The notes under the pieces are model-generated. The model was given only the letters and a program-made list of their open reading frames with translations. It searched no databases and was not told the origin of the DNA. Both the position numbers and the translations under genes were made by a program. Below, piece by piece: positions 60,652 to 64,000 of a stretch of 64,000 bases of DNA (position 1 is its first letter; each line of letters starts with the position of its first letter). This DNA comes from Lachnospiraceae bacterium C6A11. Lineage in GTDB: Bacteria; Bacillota; Clostridia; Lachnospirales; Lachnospiraceae. The stretch covers positions 1 to 64,000 of the forward strand of contig JNKY01000010.1 in the NCBI GenBank assembly GCA_000702245.1, given 5' to 3'.

Positions 60652-61956
60652 ATGGAACAGTATGCGATAAAGGGTGGCAATGCATTAGAGGGTGAGGTTA
60701 CAATTGCCGGTGCCAAAAATGCAGCGCTTGGAATACTTGCAGCAGCGATTATGACCGACGAGAAGGTCACTATCGAAAATGTACCTGATGTAAGTGATAC
60801 GAGAACACTTCTGGCAGCTATTCAGGATATTGGAGCAACAGTTGAACATATAGATAAACATACAGTTACCATCTGCGGTAAGAATATCGTAGGTGATGAC
60901 ACTCTTTGTGTTGACGGCGTTCATATCAGAAAGATCAGAGCATCTTACTACCTTATCGGTGCCCTGCTCGGAAAGTACAGATACGCTAACGTCGCACTTC
61001 CGGGAGGCTGTGATATCGGTTCGAGACCTATCGATCTTCACATCAAGGGCTTTGAGTCCCTGGGTGCAGACGTAAATATAGTATCAGGCGGTAAGATAGT
61101 TGCGAGAGCTGATAAGCTTGTCGGTAAGCACATCTACCTCGATACCGTTTCGGTAGGTGCAACCATAAATATCATGCTTGCGGCAGCACTTGCCGAGGGC
61201 AAGACAACGATCGAGAACGCAGCGAAGGAGCCACACATAGTTGACGTGGCAAACTTCCTTAATACAATGGGTGCCAACATCAAGGGCGCAGGTACCGATG
61301 TCATCAGAGTAAGAGGAGTTGCAAAGCTTCACGGAGCTGAGTATTCCATCATTCCTGACCAGATCGAGGCAGGAACCTTCATGGCGATGGCAGTGGCAAC
61401 CAGAGGAAACGTCCTCATCAAGAACGTTATCCCTAAGCATCTTGAGGCCATCTCATCAAAGCTTATCGAGATGGGCGCAACAGTTATCGAATATGATGAT
61501 TCGGTAAGAGTCATGGCGGACGGCGTGCTTAAGCCGACACAGATCAAGACTCTTCCGTATCCGGGATTCCCAACAGACATGCAGGCTCAGATGGCTACGA
61601 CACTTGCCATAGCAAGCGGCACAAGCGTGGTCACAGAGAGTATATTTGAGAACCGTTTCAGATATGTTCACGAGCTTCGCAAGATGGGCGCAAATATCCA
61701 GGTTGAAGGAAACGCAGCCATCATTCACGGTGTTGAAAAATACATGGGAGCCAGCCTTGTGGCATCAGACCTCAGAGCAGGAGCAGCGCTTGTTATCGCG
61801 GCGCTTGCAGCGGACGGCTTCAGTACAATAGATGACATTAAATACGTTAAGCGTGGTTATGAAGATTTTGACGGCAAGATCAGAGCGCTTGGCGGAGAGA
61901 TAGAGATAGTTGATTCTGACAGAGATGTTCAGAAATTCAAACTGAAAATAGGCTAA
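60652..61956 (+). CDS. murA: UDP-N-acetylglucosamine 1-carboxyvinyltransferase
   Basis: A 434-aa enzyme for the first committed step of peptidoglycan synthesis, transferring enolpyruvate from PEP to UDP-GlcNAc. GAKNAALGILAA carries the conserved Lys-Asn (about 21-22). The active-site cysteine is in LPGGCDIGSRPIDLH, so the fosfomycin-sensitive Cys form is present. PGFPTDMQAQ lies near the C-terminal active site. The ATG at 60652 is preceded by GGGAG at 11-12 nt; the frame opens upstream at 60619 without a better site. Confidence 0.97.
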   Translation: MEQYAIKGGNALEGEVTIAGAKNAALGILAAAIMTDEKVTIENVPDVSDTRTLLAAIQDIGATVEHIDKHTVTICGKNIVGDDTLCVDGVHIRKIRASYYLIGALLGKYRYANVALPGGCDIGSRPIDLHIKGFESLGADVNIVSGGKIVARADKLVGKHIYLDTVSVGATINIMLAAALAEGKTTIENAAKEPHIVDVANFLNTMGANIKGAGTDVIRVRGVAKLHGAEYSIIPDQIEAGTFMAMAVATRGNVLIKNVIPKHLEAISSKLIEMGATVIEYDDSVRVMADGVLKPTQIKTLPYPGFPTDMQAQMATTLAIASGTSVVTESIFENRFRYVHELRKMGANIQVEGNAAIIHGVEKYMGASLVASDLRAGAALVIAALAADGFSTIDDIKYVKRGYEDFDGKIRALGGEIEIVDSDRDVQKFKLKIG

Positions 61957-61965
61957 CGAATATAC

Positions 61966-61993
61966 GCCATCGCCAAACGGCGGTGGCTTTTAT
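61966..61993 (+). terminator. Terminator of murA
   Basis: Stem GCCATCGCC / GGCGGTGGC with AAAC loop, then TTTTATT. Confidence 0.85.
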
Positions 61994-62044
61994 TCTATAA
62001 AATACCATGAGCCGTATCATTAGCGGCGGAAAGGCGGTTTAAAA

Positions 62045-64000
62045 ATGGCAAAGAAAACTTATTACATCACAACGGCGATTGCATATGCGTCAGGAAAACC
62101 TCATATAGGTAACACCTACGAGATCGTGCTTGCCGACAGCATCGCAAGGTACAAGAGATTCACCGGATACGATGTCAGATTCCAGACAGGTACAGATGAG
62201 CATGGTCAGAAGATTGAGACCAAGGCTTTCGAAAACTTCTCAACACCTAAGGAATTCGTTGACGAGCAGGCCGCTGAGATCAAGAGAATATGGGATATAA
62301 TGAATACATCTTATGATAAGTTCATCAGAACAACCGATGAATATCATGAGGTTCAGATACAGAAGATATTTAAGAAGCTCTATGACAAGGGCGATATCTA
62401 TAAGAGTGAGTACGAAGGAATGTACTGTACACCATGTGAGTCCTTCTGGACAGAGAGCCAGCTTGTTGACGGCTGCTGCCCTGACTGCGGACGCCCTGTT
62501 AAGCCGGCAAAGGAAGAGGCTTACTTCTTCAAGATGAGCAAATACGCTGACAGACTTATTCAGTACATCGACGAGCATCCTGAGTTCATTCAGCCGGAAA
62601 GCAGAAAGAACGAGATGGTTAATACCTTCCTGAAGCCGGGTCTCCAGGATCTCTGCGTTTCACGTACTTCCTTCAAGTGGGGCATCCCTGTTGATTTCGA
62701 TACAAAGCATGTTGTTTATGTATGGATAGATGCGCTTTCAAACTACATCACCGGTCTCGGCTATGATGTTGACGGCAATCATGATCCTAACTTTGAGAAA
62801 TACTGGCCTGCAGACCTTCACCTGATCGGTAAGGATATCCTGAGATTCCATACAATTTACTGGCCGATCATGCTGATGGCTCTCGACCTTCCGCTTCCTA
62901 AGCAGGTATTTGGCCATCCATGGCTTATCCAGAGTGACGGAAAGATGAGCAAGAGTAAGGGCAACGTGCTCTATGCAGACGATATGGTTGAGCTCTTCGG
63001 CGTTGACGCAGTAAGGTATTTTGTACTTCACGAGATGCCTTTTGAGAACGACGGTGTTGTTTCATGGGAGCTCCTTATCGAGAGAGTTAATTCCGACCTT
63101 GCAAATACACTCGGAAACCTCGTTCACAGAACTATTTCAATGGTAAATAAATACTTCGGCGGTGTTGTTTCCGACGGAGGAATAAGTATAGATCCGGATG
63201 ACGAGTATAAGAAGTTCATCCTTGATACAAGACTTAGGGTAAATGATGCGATGGACAAGCTCCGTGTAGCTGACGCCATCACAGAGATATTCAACCTCTT
63301 CAAGAGATGCAACAAATACATCGATGAGACCATGCCTTGGGCACTTGCCAAGGAAGGTGATATGGAGGACAGACTTAAGACAGTTCTCTACAACCTCGTT
63401 GAAGGCATAACGATCGGTGCATCACTTCTTTCTTCATTTATGCCGGATACTTCCAAGAAGATATTTGAGCAGCTCAATACTGAGCCTAGAAAGGTTACAG
63501 AGCTTGGCAGCTTCGGACTCTATCCACAGGGTACAAAGGTTACTGACAGCCCGGAGATGCTCTTCGCAAGAATAGATACAGAGAAGAAGCTCGAGGAGAT
63601 AGCAGAGAAGTTCCCTGCAAAGCAGCCTGAGCCTGAAAAGCCTAAGAAGAAGGAAGTAGAGGAAGAGAAGACCGAGATACCTTCTGTTGAGGCAGCTGTT
63701 AAGGATCAGATCACACTTGACGAGTTCGACAAGATGCAGCTCCAGATAGGAGAGGTTCTTAAGTGTGAGGAGGTTCCGGGTTCAAAGAAGCTTATCTGCT
63801 CACAGGTTCAGATCGCAGGAAGAGTTCTTCAGATCGTTTCCGGAATCAAGAAATACTATTCTCCGGAAGATATGGTTGGCAGAAAGGTTGTTGTGATCAC
63901 TAATCTTAAGCCTGCAAAGCTTGCGGGTGTGCTTTCAGAAGGTATGCTTCTGTGTGCAGAGGACTTTGACGGAAATCTCGCACTCCTTACAGCAGAGAAG
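62045..64000 (+). CDS. metG: Methionyl-tRNA synthetase (truncated by window end)
   Basis: 652 codons are visible and the gene runs off the window. HIGH appears as KPHIGN (about 18-23), KMSKS as GKMSKSKGN, and zinc-knuckle cysteines as CTPCES and CPDCGRP. After a charged linker (about 520-550) a C-terminal tRNA-binding domain begins (MQLQIGEVLKCEEVPGSKKL), the EMAP/Trbp111 fold found in the dimeric class. AAAGG lies before ATG at 62045. No T-box in the short gap after murA. Confidence 0.98.
   Translation, partial: MAKKTYYITTAIAYASGKPHIGNTYEIVLADSIARYKRFTGYDVRFQTGTDEHGQKIETKAFENFSTPKEFVDEQAAEIKRIWDIMNTSYDKFIRTTDEYHEVQIQKIFKKLYDKGDIYKSEYEGMYCTPCESFWTESQLVDGCCPDCGRPVKPAKEEAYFFKMSKYADRLIQYIDEHPEFIQPESRKNEMVNTFLKPGLQDLCVSRTSFKWGIPVDFDTKHVVYVWIDALSNYITGLGYDVDGNHDPNFEKYWPADLHLIGKDILRFHTIYWPIMLMALDLPLPKQVFGHPWLIQSDGKMSKSKGNVLYADDMVELFGVDAVRYFVLHEMPFENDGVVSWELLIERVNSDLANTLGNLVHRTISMVNKYFGGVVSDGGISIDPDDEYKKFILDTRLRVNDAMDKLRVADAITEIFNLFKRCNKYIDETMPWALAKEGDMEDRLKTVLYNLVEGITIGASLLSSFMPDTSKKIFEQLNTEPRKVTELGSFGLYPQGTKVTDSPEMLFARIDTEKKLEEIAEKFPAKQPEPEKPKKKEVEEEKTEIPSVEAAVKDQITLDEFDKMQLQIGEVLKCEEVPGSKKLICSQVQIAGRVLQIVSGIKKYYSPEDMVGRKVVVITNLKPAKLAGVLSEGMLLCAEDFDGNLALLTAEK

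Overview
The window looks like a chromosomal segment of an anaerobic, low-to-mid-GC Firmicute, most likely a Lachnospiraceae-type gut or rumen clostridium. The signs are strong Shine-Dalgarno sites, TTGACA/TATAAT promoters, a perfect CIRCE/HrcA operator, a SAM-I riboswitch, YesN/LytS two-component regulators, a GH94 phosphorylase, and small DUF951, DUF4342, DUF4358 and TSCPD proteins. Genus cannot be fixed from sequence alone. No phage, insertion sequence, integrase or CRISPR array is visible, and the window reads as core genome plus carbohydrate-use loci.

Layout. 1-1130: 3' end of a 23S rRNA, no 5S after it, then six tRNAs (Asp, Val, Thr, Tyr, fMet, Phe). 1200-6310: two divergent surface lipoproteins, a GH3 glycosidase and a nucleoside-hydrolase/5'-nucleotidase fusion. 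6470-15013: small conserved proteins, a DUF4342-RR-HK operon, and an ABC exporter (one ATPase, two permeases). 15214-20290: a 72-aa small protein, a phosphatase-glmM operon, CIRCE-controlled Hsp20, a DUF3737 protein and a glutathione peroxidase. 20524-26369: ileS and glgP, with an unusual hairpin between them.

26699-40330 is the main metabolic locus. It holds an FGGY sugar kinase, a YesN regulator, a LytS-type kinase, a first YtfQ-like binding lipoprotein, a second binding lipoprotein with its own leader and terminator, an ABC ATPase, two permeases, a TalC/Fsa transaldolase and an arabinose/fucose-isomerase-family protein. Together these make a sensed uptake and isomerase-kinase-transaldolase route for a pentose-like sugar, probably an aldopentose such as L-arabinose. 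The sugar is inferred, not shown.

40613-64000: an ACP-thioesterase pair, a membrane protein, cellobiose phosphorylase with an aldose 1-epimerase, an SGNH hydrolase with a DUF4358 lipoprotein, a HIT protein, an ABC-2 exporter opposite an AraC regulator, a beta-helix-like lipoprotein, SAM-riboswitch metK, an atypical carbamoyltransferase, an NSS symporter, pyrBI, murA and a truncated metG.

The most unusual signal is a pair of intergenic elements (10648-10718 and 23792-23864). Each is a perfect 23-24 bp stem closing an identical 25-nt loop, but the outer stem sequences are unrelated. Also worth follow-up are the leader of the second binding protein, whose 5' end is complementary to its own Shine-Dalgarno region, and the arrangement of a binding protein encoded directly after the LytS kinase.
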